A stretch of DNA of 35,033 nucleotides from a bacterium (GTDB lineage Bacteria; Bacteroidota; Bacteroidia; NS11-12g; UBA9320). Positions 8,591 to 16,654 of the stretch are shown here, piece by piece. Location of the stretch: contig JAAEYY010000014.1 of assembly GCA_018223105.1 (NCBI GenBank), forward strand, positions 1-35,033. The letters are read 5' to 3'. Positions within the stretch are counted from its first letter, which is position 1, and every line of letters begins with the position of its first letter. A model generated the notes under the pieces. The model ran no database searches. It saw only the letters and a program-made list of their open reading frames with translations, and was not told where the DNA came from. A program made the translations under genes and the position numbers.

Positions 8591-11339
8591 GTGGTTCTTT
8601 TTCAGATCGAAAGACTCTGAAGTTGTAGATGAAGTTCAACATGATGTAGCGCTGAATCACCAATGTATTTTGCTCTTGATAATATGAATCGTAAAAATCC
8701 TGACTGATATTATTATTCTGTCCCAAAATATCAAATACGGTCAATTGTATCTCGGCCTGCTTTTTAGCAAATAGTTGTTTACCAATTCCGGCATTCCACA
8801 ACAAAACCTGATTATTCAACACACTATTAAGGCCATAAAAAACTTGGTGATTCAAAGATGAACGAACTGTTATCCCATACTTACTAATCCAATCTAGTTT
8901 CATTTTTGAATTTTGAACATAATAACTGGAATTAAGCCCTCTACTCCCTGAATTTTGAGCCAGATTATACGAGGTTTCAGAACTAATGGTAAAATCTAGT
9001 TTTTCGCTGACATTACTCGCCAAACTCAAGCCTAATTGATAAGATTGATTCTCTGTTACAGTTTGCACATCATTGATCAATGATGGTATTTTGCTATACT
9101 GTCCCGAAACATTAATATTGAGGTTACTCTTTAACAGATTAACAGGAAAGCCATAGGTTATGAATCCATCGTATTGGCTGTACCCTTTCAAATTCGCGTA
9201 AGAACGCAGTTGATTTCCAGACTCGAGCTCAACTCCATTATAAACGGTATCAGACTGTGCTGTAAAAGTAGTTCTACCTAAATAACTATTGCTCCATCTA
9301 CCGTTTAAAGCGAAATAAAACACCCTTGATTTCTCTACATTATTTCGCTGATACCTCATTCGAAGCATTTGCTCATATTGTCGGTTTAAATCCGGATTTC
9401 CAATACTTAATTGTAAAGGATTGCTATTATCAAGTACATTCTGCAACTGCTCAGCTCCAGGCGCATCTGTATCTGTTCGATACATTACAAACACATTGCT
9501 CTTGTCTTTAAACGTTTTCTTATAGAGCGCAAAAGGTACAAAACTGTGAAAGACCTTATCTGTCTTGTAAATGCTAGGAAAACTCTGATCATTAATCAAG
9601 TTAGCACGTTCATATCTTGCTCTAATTATGAAACCGGATCCTTTCTCAAACTTCCGAACTCCTATCCCATACTCGTGCGCCAACCAATCGTTGTTAAATG
9701 AATTAGATAGACTATCGAGTAGCCTGTTTGAATTTAATTGATCGTAGGTATATTTCTCATAGTCGGAAATATCATTGCTCAACTCGTAAGACAAGTCTAA
9801 ACCCAAACCTTTATCGTTTAGTGGTTCAGAATATCTTACATCGATTTCATAAGACAATGTTTGGTTATCTAATTCTGCTCTTTGCTGAAATTGTTCAATG
9901 CTTTGTGTACCGGCATTACTAGCATCTAAAAGTTTATCTCCTATTGTGTTTCCTTGACCAAGTTCTAAACTCACAAAGAACATTCTGCCTTTTTTATCGA
10001 AGCTCTGACGGTACATCAAATCGTTAGACCAAGAAACCGCTCTCAATTCCGTCGTAAGCATTTGATTTAGAGTGTTAATCGTCACATTTTCCTGAGAGGT
10101 TACCCCGTATCGAATACTTTCACCGGTGTTCTGCTGAACACTAATTCTAGGTCTCATAAAAAATGAGACCTTATCATTCACTTTATACTGCAGTCTAGCT
10201 GAAAGTCTGTGGTTTGTATTTAAGGATTCTGTAGTATCCTGTTCATTGTATTGTTGGCCCTGAGCCTCATTCAGGTAATAATTCTGAAAGGTGAGCGTGC
10301 GGTCGAACGTATTGGCTCTGTTGAAGAAATAACTCCCACTCATTTCAAATTTTTCCGTGAATGTATTTTGATAGTTTAGGCCTCCGGCGATGGTCTGGGT
10401 GATACCATTACTTGGGTTTACCATGAAATCTGAAGCATTTGAACCCACTGAGAAGCCTCTTCTATACCTACCATGACGACTATCAGAATTATCGCCGGTA
10501 ACTCCCAGTAAATCTTCGGTTGAAAAATTCTGCTGGTTGATATTATTGATCTGACCAAGAAACGAAACTCTTTGATCACCTCTAAACATATTTAAATTGG
10601 CTCCCGCACTGTATCTGCTGTCAGATCCTGCACCTGCATAAGCCCGACCAAACTCGCCATTTCGCATATTAATTTTGGTCACAATATTGATGGTCTTCAC
10701 CCGATCACCATCATCAACCCCACTTTGCTTTGCCTGATCGCTTTGATCATCAAATACCTGTATTTTGTCTACTACTTCTGCCGGCAAAGTGCTTAGCGCT
10801 GTATTAGCATCTTGTCCAAAAAATGGTTTACCATCAACCAGAACTTGTTGTACTTTTTCCCCACCTGCTTTCACATCACCATCTGTTTGCATGCCCGGCA
10901 TTTTGCCCAACAAATCTTTTGCATTGGCATTTTCAGTAGTTTTATATCCTTGAGCGTTAAACTCGGCAGTATCCCCTTTCATCTGAACCGGAGGAATTTT
11001 AGCCTTCACTCCTACTTCGTCTAATGCTATATCAACAGCAATTAAACGGAGATTATAAACTCTTTCTTTAGCCGAATGAATCTGAATTGTATCAATGAAT
11101 AATTGAAACCCCATTGCTTGCACTTCAACATTATATGTACCGGGGCTGAGCTGAACTTGATAATCTCCATTTTCATCGGTGTAATCTCCGAACTTCATGG
11201 TAGAATCAGAGAATCCAATGGTAGTTGCTATCACAGGCTTACCTGAAGCAGAATCGCTGATATTTCCCCGTACTAGGGTTTGGCCGTGAGCGTGGAAGAC
11301 AGAAATTATAAGGACAAAAAAGAAGACGAGTTTATTCAT
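8571..11339 (-). CDS. TonB-dependent receptor-like outer membrane protein
   Basis: A 922-residue outer-membrane protein. Signal peptide 1-19 (cut after FHAHG), then a carboxypeptidase-regulatory-like domain (about 20-105: GNISDSASGKPVIATTIGF, DENGDYQVQLSPGTYNVEV), a plug-like domain (about 110-225: LLGKMPGMQTDGDVKAGG, VQQVLVDGKPFFG, LPAEVVDKIQVFDD, IVTK) and a long barrel of the OMP_b-brl_3 type. The protein ends MLNFIYNFRVFRSEKEPQKKSDQ, a charged tail beyond the last strand. The ligand is unknown. It lies 47 nt downstream of hutU on the same strand, so read-through from hutU is possible, but OMP_b-brl_3 proteins are not known to be linked with histidine. Its 3' end overlaps the terminator of the convergent gene. 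Confidence 0.9.
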   Translation of the reverse strand: MNKLVFFFVLIISVFHAHGQTLVRGNISDSASGKPVIATTIGFSDSTMKFGDYTDENGDYQVQLSPGTYNVEVQAMGFQLFIDTIQIHSAKERVYNLRLIAVDIALDEVGVKAKIPPVQMKGDTAEFNAQGYKTTENANAKDLLGKMPGMQTDGDVKAGGEKVQQVLVDGKPFFGQDANTALSTLPAEVVDKIQVFDDQSDQAKQSGVDDGDRVKTINIVTKINMRNGEFGRAYAGAGSDSRYSAGANLNMFRGDQRVSFLGQINNINQQNFSTEDLLGVTGDNSDSRHGRYRRGFSVGSNASDFMVNPSNGITQTIAGGLNYQNTFTEKFEMSGSYFFNRANTFDRTLTFQNYYLNEAQGQQYNEQDTTESLNTNHRLSARLQYKVNDKVSFFMRPRISVQQNTGESIRYGVTSQENVTINTLNQMLTTELRAVSWSNDLMYRQSFDKKGRMFFVSLELGQGNTIGDKLLDASNAGTQSIEQFQQRAELDNQTLSYEIDVRYSEPLNDKGLGLDLSYELSNDISDYEKYTYDQLNSNRLLDSLSNSFNNDWLAHEYGIGVRKFEKGSGFIIRARYERANLINDQSFPSIYKTDKVFHSFVPFALYKKTFKDKSNVFVMYRTDTDAPGAEQLQNVLDNSNPLQLSIGNPDLNRQYEQMLRMRYQRNNVEKSRVFYFALNGRWSNSYLGRTTFTAQSDTVYNGVELESGNQLRSYANLKGYSQYDGFITYGFPVNLLKSNLNINVSGQYSKIPSLINDVQTVTENQSYQLGLSLASNVSEKLDFTISSETSYNLAQNSGSRGLNSSYYVQNSKMKLDWISKYGITVRSSLNHQVFYGLNSVLNNQVLLWNAGIGKQLFAKKQAEIQLTVFDILGQNNNISQDFYDSYYQEQNTLVIQRYIMLNFIYNFRVFRSEKEPQKKSDQ

Positions 11340-11386
11340 TCAGCTACAAAGTAACAGTTGTATTCAAGCTTATGTTTATGTTTCGG

Positions 11387-13066
11387 TTAATCGCCTGTAT
11401 TATCAAGACGATCTCGTAGATTCAATCGATGAGTTCTTGCGGTGTCAATTGCAATATCATATCCGGCATCAGCATGGCGAATTACTCCCATAGCAGGATC
11501 ATTATGAAGAACTCTTTTCAATCTTCTTTCGGCATCTTCAGTACCATCGGCAACGATTACCATCCCCGCATGAATAGAGTACCCAATACCTACTCCACCG
11601 CCGTGATGTAAGCTCACCCAACTTGCTCCTCCTGCAGTATTAATCAGAGCATTCAGAATTGGCCAATCTGCGATTGCATCAGAACCATCTTTCATTGCTT
11701 CGGTTTCTCTATTTGGAGAAGCTACAGAGCCCGTATCAAGGTGATCTCGTCCAATTACGATTGGTGCTTTCACTTTACCTTCTTTCACCAAATTGTTAAA
11801 CAGGATTCCCGCCTTTTCTCGCTCTCCCTGTCCTAACCAACAAATTCTGCAGGGTAAACCTTGAAACTCAATTTTTTCCTGAGCCATGGTAATCCACCTT
11901 TTCAGCCCTTCATTTTCCGGAAATAACTCAAGTAGAGCCTTGTCTGTAGTATAGATATCCTCCGGATCACCGCTTAGTGCTGCCCATCTGAATGGCCCAC
12001 GTCCTTCGCAAAACTGCGGACGAATAAAGGCCGGTACAAAACCCGGAAAATCAAAGGCGTTTTTAAGTCCTTTTTCAAGAGCTCTCCCGCGTAAATTATT
12101 GCCATAATCAAAAGTGATAGCACCTTTCTCCTGGAAATTCAACATCAATTGAACATGCTTCACCATAGTAGCGTAGCTTAACTCGATGTACTTATCAGGA
12201 TCAGATGCGCGCATATACTCTGCTCTTTCTGCATCAATTCCTTCAGGGAAATAGCCAATTAATGGGTCGTGAGCTGAGGTTTGGTCTGTAAGGAGATCCA
12301 TAACAACTCCTCTTTCTTCCATTCTTTCCAAAAGTTCCACTGCATTGCCCGGCCAGGCAATAGAAACAGCAATGCCTTTTTCTTTTGCCTTTACTGCCTT
12401 ATCAATGGCTTCATCTAAATCGCGAACCATTAAATCACAGTATCTGGTTTCCAAACGCTTTCTGATTCTCCACTCTTCAACTTCTGCTGCTAGGCATACA
12501 CCTTCGTTCATAGTTACTGCAAGAGGTTGAGCTCCTCCCATGCCTCCTAAACCAGCAGTTACAGATAGTGTTCCTTTTAGACTGCCTCCAAAATGCTGTC
12601 TTGCAGCTTCTGCAAAGGTTTCATAGGTTCCCTGTACAATTCCTTGAGATCCGATGTATATCCATGAACCTGCGGTCATTTGACCGTACATGATCAAACC
12701 TTTATCTTCCAATTCTTTAAAGTAATCGTAATTCGCCCAGTGTGGCACTAAGTGAGAATTTGCGATTATCACTCTTGGAGCATCTTTATGTGTAGGTAGA
12801 ATTCCTACAGGCTTACCGCTTTGAACCAATAGTGTTTCATCTTCATTGAGATCTTTTAACGCTTTCACTATCAAGTCGTAAGACTCCCAATTTCGGGCTG
12901 CTTTACCAGTTCCGCCATATACAATAAGATCTTCCGGTCTTTCTGCTACCTCAGGGTCGAGGTTATTCATGAGCATGCGCAATGCACCCTCTTGTACCCA
13001 ACCTTTAGTATTTAATGTATTTCCCGTAGGGGCTTTTATAACTCTTTTCTGATGTTTCGAATCCAT
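11387..13066 (-). CDS. hutU: urocanate hydratase HutU
   Basis: HutU converts urocanate to imidazolonepropionate, step two of histidine degradation, using tightly bound NAD+. The NAD site [12 protein letters not shown], the motif [11 protein letters not shown], and the C-terminal [13 protein letters not shown] and [17 protein letters not shown] are all typical. The open frame can be extended to a TTG at 13087, but I chose the ATG at 13064-13066 ([15 protein letters not shown]): this gives 559 residues, the usual family length, and an exact -7 element (TAGATTTG) overlaps the extra codons. That element ends only 6 nt before the ATG, so the mRNA may be leaderless. HutH is 3.6 kb upstream on the same strand, split from hutU by a divergent exported cluster; hutI and hutG are not in the window. 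Confidence 0.97.
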   Translation of the reverse strand: MDSKHQKRVIKAPTGNTLNTKGWVQEGALRMLMNNLDPEVAERPEDLIVYGGTGKAARNWESYDLIVKALKDLNEDETLLVQSGKPVGILPTHKDAPRVIIANSHLVPHWANYDYFKELEDKGLIMYGQMTAGSWIYIGSQGIVQGTYETFAEAARQHFGGSLKGTLSVTAGLGGMGGAQPLAVTMNEGVCLAAEVEEWRIRKRLETRYCDLMVRDLDEAIDKAVKAKEKGIAVSIAWPGNAVELLERMEERGVVMDLLTDQTSAHDPLIGYFPEGIDAERAEYMRASDPDKYIELSYATMVKHVQLMLNFQEKGAITFDYGNNLRGRALEKGLKNAFDFPGFVPAFIRPQFCEGRGPFRWAALSGDPEDIYTTDKALLELFPENEGLKRWITMAQEKIEFQGLPCRICWLGQGEREKAGILFNNLVKEGKVKAPIVIGRDHLDTGSVASPNRETEAMKDGSDAIADWPILNALINTAGGASWVSLHHGGGVGIGYSIHAGMVIVADGTEDAERRLKRVLHNDPAMGVIRHADAGYDIAIDTARTHRLNLRDRLDNTGD

Positions 13067-13072
13067 TGCTTG

Positions 13073-13080
13073 CAAATCTA
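13073..13080 (-). promoter_or_regulatory. -7 element of hutU
   Basis: TAGATTTG on the minus strand, exact match to TAnnTTTG, 6 nt before the chosen ATG. A TTG 16 nt upstream (13097-13099) is slightly too close for a standard -33. Confidence 0.4.
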
Positions 13081-13104
13081 TAATCAATTCTTAAACCAAG
13101 ACCG

Positions 13105-13115
13105 ACAAAATTTGT
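13105..13115. promoter_or_regulatory. palindrome between hutU and the exported cluster, possible operator
   Basis: ACAAAATTTGT is a perfect 5+1+5 inverted repeat in the 78-nt divergent region. It overlaps AAAATTTG (13107-13114), which is one base off TAnnTTTG on the plus strand and 30 nt before the ATG at 13145. A regulator bound here could control the cluster, but such AT palindromes arise easily by chance. Confidence 0.25.
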
Positions 13116-13144
13116 TCAAGAATTAAACGGAATTAAATTCGCGG

Positions 13145-13462
13145 ATGAGAATGAGAGTGAAAGCAGTGGTTCTAAGTGTAGTAATGTTGCTTGCTTGTGC
13201 GAGCCAAGCGATGCATTACATTCATTTGGAAGGAGAAACTGCATGTGAAACAAATCAACTTCATTTTTGCGGACCAGAACATCACCATCACTGCGGTTTA
13301 TGTGATTTCACTTTTACTCCGATTGATTTCAATAATTACGAAACTGCAGATCAGGTTTTTAGTTTTGAAGAGTTCTCATTTGAAGTTATAAATGAAGATC
13401 TTATTAAGTCTAGCCAACTTCGCCCTCGGCTTAGAGCACCTCCCGGATTTAAGGATATATAG
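13145..13462 (+). CDS. small exported His/Cys-rich protein, probable metal binding
   Basis: A 105-residue protein with a signal peptide (hydrophobic core VKAVVLSVVMLLACASQA, cut after A22) and then a compact set of metal ligands: H24, H27, C34, H40, C42, HHHH at 46-49, C50 and C53, in the order CGPEHHHHCGLC. The C-terminal half is acidic and Phe-rich and ends RPRLRAPPGFKDI. I do not recognise a named family; small periplasmic His/Cys proteins before TonB receptors are, as I recall, frequent in Bacteroidota. It is first in a three-gene cluster, 32 nt before the receptor. A second in-frame ATG lies two codons downstream (13151). LLAC is a poor lipobox, so I favour a soluble periplasmic protein. 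Zinc or copper binding is inferred. Confidence 0.7.
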   Translation: MRMRVKAVVLSVVMLLACASQAMHYIHLEGETACETNQLHFCGPEHHHHCGLCDFTFTPIDFNNYETADQVFSFEEFSFEVINEDLIKSSQLRPRLRAPPGFKDI

Positions 13463-13494
13463 CTCCTTTTTTTCACTTAAATCCAATTCAAATT

Positions 13495-15759
13495 ATGAGA
13501 AATTTAATTCTGGGTTGTTTGCTATTATTGGCATTCCCCGGTTTTAGTCAATTTACGGTTACGGGAACTGTTGTAGACAGTGCTACGAATGAAGCATTGA
13601 GTGGAGCTTCTGTGATTTTACACCAGAAACATGCGAGCACCAACAAGTCAGGTAATTTTACATTTAATGAGATTCCAGAAGGACGCGCAGTCATTTTGGT
13701 AAGTCATGTTGGTTGCTCCGACCTTAGCTTTCCACTGTACATCAGCAGTGATACTCACCTCACTTTGGTCTTATCGCATCATATTCATGTTTTTGATGAG
13801 GTGATTTTGTATGCTCATTCTGATGAATTAGAGCCCGATATCAGATTATCTCAAAAAATAAGCAGTAAGAAAATAGACCAGATAGGTGCTATCCTCATTA
13901 GCGATGCTTTACAAGATGTTGGTGGAGTCCGTTTTTTAAAGACCGGAAATACGATAGGTAAACCTATGATTCACGGACTACACAGCACAAGGTTACCTGT
14001 GATTATTGGCAACAACACATTGGAAAGTCAGCAATGGGGAATTGAACATGCACCTGAAATCAACCCTTTTACTAGTGGTAGCATAACCGTTATAAAGGGT
14101 GCAGGATCCTTAATCTACTCCGGAAGCGCACCTGCAGGGATGCTTCTTTTTGAAACTGGAGGATTTGATGATTCTGCTTATTCCCGGGTACTTTTCATGG
14201 GTGGTGGCTCTCTTTTCCATGCGAATTCCGGTAGATTAGGTTTAAAGTTGGAAAACTATAACCCCCTTACCGGAGTTGGTAATCGATTGACTTTTACTGC
14301 CGACATGAATGGTGATGTGGCTAGCCCAAATTACAATTTAGGCAACACTGCTTCTCGACAATATGGCGCCTCTTATAATTTGGCATGGAGTCAGGACTTT
14401 CTAGACTTGAGCATAGATGCGAATTATTTCTTTCAAAGCCCCGGAATTTTGAAAGCCTCGCATATTGGTAATTTAAGTGATTTAAAAAGAGCTTACGAAA
14501 GTGATACGCCCCTAATTAACAGGGAGTTCACCTTTGAAATCGATAGACCATTCCAGCGAATACAGCATGGAGTATTACATGCCGGCATGGCTCTAGAAAT
14601 GCAAGATAGCAGTATGCTTTTTGCAGATTATCAATTTCAAATGAATCATCGACAGGAATTTGATGTGCACGACGAAGGAGATGAAGTTGCATTGCAGCTG
14701 TCCTTATTTACTCATCAATTTCACATTAGATACGATCAACATTTTCGAGAGCATTGGCGACAGCAAATCGGTGTAAACATGCAAGGTCAAGGCAATATTT
14801 ACAGAGGCAGCTACTTCATTCCCAACTATTTAAGAATTGAAGCAGCACCCTACTATAGCTTGACTTACGAAGGTAAAAAAAGCTTGATTGAAGCAGCTTT
14901 GCGATATGACATCCAACAATTTGAGACTTTCAGAAATGAAAATGGCCAAACAAAAACAGATACTTTTAATTATGGAGATTATGCCGCAGCTATCAGCGGA
15001 TGGACCATAATAAATGAAGATTTGAAACTTCATTTTTCCATGGGCACCTATTTTAAGTTTCCGGAAGTTAATGAACTATTTAGCGATGGACTTCATCATG
15101 CCAGTGCAGCTATCGAAATTGGTAATAAGTCGCTCAAAACAGAGCGTTCTTACGTTCTAACAGTCCCTGTTTTATACAGTCACAATCGTTGGAAAATACT
15201 TATAGAACCTTATGCGAGGTATTTCAATAACTACATCTACCTCAACCCAACGGGCAAGAGCCAGTTGAGCATTAGAGGCGCATTTCCGGTTTTTGAGTAC
15301 ACGCAAACTGATGTGTTCTTTAGAGGTACCGATTTCGATATTAAATATCATCTATTATCAAACACACTAATTGAGCTTTCCGGCGAGCTCATTTTTGCTG
15401 ATGATATCGAAAATAACTTGCATATCTATGGTATTCCGGCAAACAAACTCAATTTGATTATCGGACAAACCCGAGCTCAGTTTTCTTCACTAGAAAACAT
15501 CAGAATGCAATTGGAAAGCAGCTATGTTTTTGAACAGAAACGTGTTGAATTACAATCCGATTTTGTTCCTCCTCCGGAGGGATACTTCATCATGGGCTTG
15601 AGAATTGATGCAGAACAGAAAAACATCCCCATGAGCTACTCTTTGAGAATTAGTAACCTATTAAATGCGACATATCGCGATTACTTAAACCGCTATCGCT
15701 ATTTCAGCGATGAAGCGGGTAGAATTTTAAATTTCACAATTAACTACAGAATAAAATGA
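13495..15759 (+). CDS. TonB-dependent receptor, candidate metal importer
   Basis: A 754-residue outer-membrane receptor. Signal peptide 1-19 (ends GFSQ), a carboxypeptidase-regulatory-like domain (20-105, VTGTVVDSATNEALSGASVIL), a plug domain (about 115-225) and a barrel ending NLLNATYRDYLNRYRYF...INYRIK. The plug carries GNTIGKPMIHGLHSTRLPVI and QQWGIEHAPEINPF, a pattern I associate with receptors of the ZnuD type and their Bacteroidota relatives, and has acidic/His stretches such as HDEGDE in the barrel. The flanking His/Cys-rich protein and lipoprotein support a metal or metal-complex substrate. The stop overlaps the next ATG by 4 nt. Receptor class is firm; substrate is inference. Confidence 0.9.
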   Translation: MRNLILGCLLLLAFPGFSQFTVTGTVVDSATNEALSGASVILHQKHASTNKSGNFTFNEIPEGRAVILVSHVGCSDLSFPLYISSDTHLTLVLSHHIHVFDEVILYAHSDELEPDIRLSQKISSKKIDQIGAILISDALQDVGGVRFLKTGNTIGKPMIHGLHSTRLPVIIGNNTLESQQWGIEHAPEINPFTSGSITVIKGAGSLIYSGSAPAGMLLFETGGFDDSAYSRVLFMGGGSLFHANSGRLGLKLENYNPLTGVGNRLTFTADMNGDVASPNYNLGNTASRQYGASYNLAWSQDFLDLSIDANYFFQSPGILKASHIGNLSDLKRAYESDTPLINREFTFEIDRPFQRIQHGVLHAGMALEMQDSSMLFADYQFQMNHRQEFDVHDEGDEVALQLSLFTHQFHIRYDQHFREHWRQQIGVNMQGQGNIYRGSYFIPNYLRIEAAPYYSLTYEGKKSLIEAALRYDIQQFETFRNENGQTKTDTFNYGDYAAAISGWTIINEDLKLHFSMGTYFKFPEVNELFSDGLHHASAAIEIGNKSLKTERSYVLTVPVLYSHNRWKILIEPYARYFNNYIYLNPTGKSQLSIRGAFPVFEYTQTDVFFRGTDFDIKYHLLSNTLIELSGELIFADDIENNLHIYGIPANKLNLIIGQTRAQFSSLENIRMQLESSYVFEQKRVELQSDFVPPPEGYFIMGLRIDAEQKNIPMSYSLRISNLLNATYRDYLNRYRYFSDEAGRILNFTINYRIK

Positions 15760-16304
15760 AACAAATAATATTATCATTAACAAGCTTATTTATCATACTA
15801 TCTATTTCCTCATGTAAAGAAGATATTGTAGATCCACCAGTGGATAATGAACAGGAAGTGATTACCACAGTTCATTTAATTTTCACCGATTCCGCCAGTT
15901 CAGCTGTAGACACCTTTAGCTTTATGGATGCAGACGGACCCGGTGGTGCAGATCCTACAATTGACAGTATTCTGCTCAATAGCAATTCGACCTATTTTGT
16001 TGAAGCGCAATTTTTAAATGAGCAAGATCCGAACGATGTTGAGGATATTACAGAGGAAATTCTGGAAGAAGGTGCAGATCACCACATTTGTTTCGATGGA
16101 ATCGTAAACTTGAATGTAGATGTTTCGTCTGATCCTGCTGATAATAATGGATTTCCAGTCCCTGTAAACAGTACTTGGAGAACCAGCACATCAGAAACAG
16201 GTTCATTTACGCTCTTGCTTAAACACAAAGAGGGTCATTCACACCAAGATTGCAACGAAGGTGAAACTGACGTCGAAGTTAGTTTCAACACCAAAATAGA
16301 TTAA
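15756..16304 (+). CDS. small lipoprotein coupled to the TonB receptor
   Basis: A 182-residue lipoprotein: signal peptide with lipobox SISSC (C20), then KEDIVDPPVDNEQEVITTVHLIF. It resembles a Bacteroidota lipoprotein family found beside TonB receptors and often labelled, without functional proof, as a type 1 periplasmic binding fold protein: an FMDADGPGGADPT segment, STYFVEAQFLNEQ, the helix DVEDITEEILEEGADHH, and a final GETDVEVSFN. Possible metal ligands are DHH and HKEGHSHQDC. Its ATG overlaps the receptor stop (ATGA), so the two are made together. It probably sits in the outer membrane as partner of the receptor; that role is inferred. Its stop overlaps the convergent gene by 4 nt. Confidence 0.75.
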   Translation: MKQIILSLTSLFIILSISSCKEDIVDPPVDNEQEVITTVHLIFTDSASSAVDTFSFMDADGPGGADPTIDSILLNSNSTYFVEAQFLNEQDPNDVEDITEEILEEGADHHICFDGIVNLNVDVSSDPADNNGFPVPVNSTWRTSTSETGSFTLLLKHKEGHSHQDCNEGETDVEVSFNTKID

Positions 16305-16561
16305 AGCTTAATCACTTGATTGAAGAAACCGATGTAGGCGATACCGTCGCCTACTTCTTCTTTCAAGACCCCGCATACATACCAGTTGGCATAATCGTAT
16401 TTGGTTTCAACCAAACCGTATTTAGCCTTAGCGAAGACCAAGTCGCCAACTCCCAGTTCTTCTTGCAACGCTTTTCTATATAATTTTTCCTGATCCGGAT
16501 TCGTGATAAACATCGCCACTCCGAGAATGAATAGAAGAATGATCCAGGTCTTTGCTTTCAT
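16301..16561 (-). CDS. small membrane-anchored protein, possibly DUF4359-like
   Basis: An 86-residue protein with one N-terminal hydrophobic segment (TWIILLFILGVAMFI, 5-19) that is either a membrane anchor or an uncleaved signal, followed by TNPDQEKLYRKAL. The start MKAKTWIILL...ITNP resembles DUF4359 proteins, and the end DGIAYIGFFNQVIKL also fits that type, but this is from memory. The remainder is hydrophilic. It is preceded by a -7-like GACTTTTG 5 nt before the ATG and by a perfect palindrome. It converges with the lipoprotein gene, with overlapping stops. Function unknown. Confidence 0.6.
   Translation of the reverse strand: MKAKTWIILLFILGVAMFITNPDQEKLYRKALQEELGVGDLVFAKAKYGLVETKYDYANWYVCGVLKEEVGDGIAYIGFFNQVIKL
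16322..16365 (+). terminator. terminator-like hairpin inside the convergent gene
   Basis: A GC-rich perfect 8-bp stem (16334-16341 with 16347-16354, loop TACCG) extends through GAAGAA (16322-16327) pairing with TTCTTC (16355-16360) past a 6-nt bulge, followed by TTTC. It lies 18-60 nt after the lipoprotein stop on the plus strand and inside the coding region of the minus-strand gene. It is a plausible end for the exported cluster transcript, with a poor U-tract. Confidence 0.4.
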
Positions 16562-16566
16562 AGTTT

Positions 16567-16598
16567 CAAAAGTCCTGATATCAGTTAATAAAAAGCAG
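16567..16598 (-). promoter_or_regulatory. promoter with palindrome before the small membrane protein
   Basis: GACTTTTG on the minus strand (16567-16574), one base off TAnnTTTG, with CTG 21 nt upstream (16596-16598). Directly beside the -7 element is CTGATATCAG (16575-16584), a perfect 10-bp palindrome inside the spacer, where a repressor could block RNA polymerase. The -7 element ends 5 nt before the ATG. Confidence 0.35.
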
Positions 16599-16654
16599 TT
16601 TCACAGTGAATTGTTGACCACAGCATATTAAATTTTGTCTAAAATCTGAAACAA

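Noticed and set aside
13067..13087. hutU starting at the TTG at 13087 (extra residues before MDSKHQ)
   Set aside because: The ATG at 13066 gives normal family length and the exact -7 element TAGATTTG lies within the extra codons.
16630..16639. GACAAAATTT shared between the hutU upstream region and the region after hutH
   Set aside because: At the second place it lies downstream of hutH rather than at its promoter, and a 10-mer of this composition is easily random.
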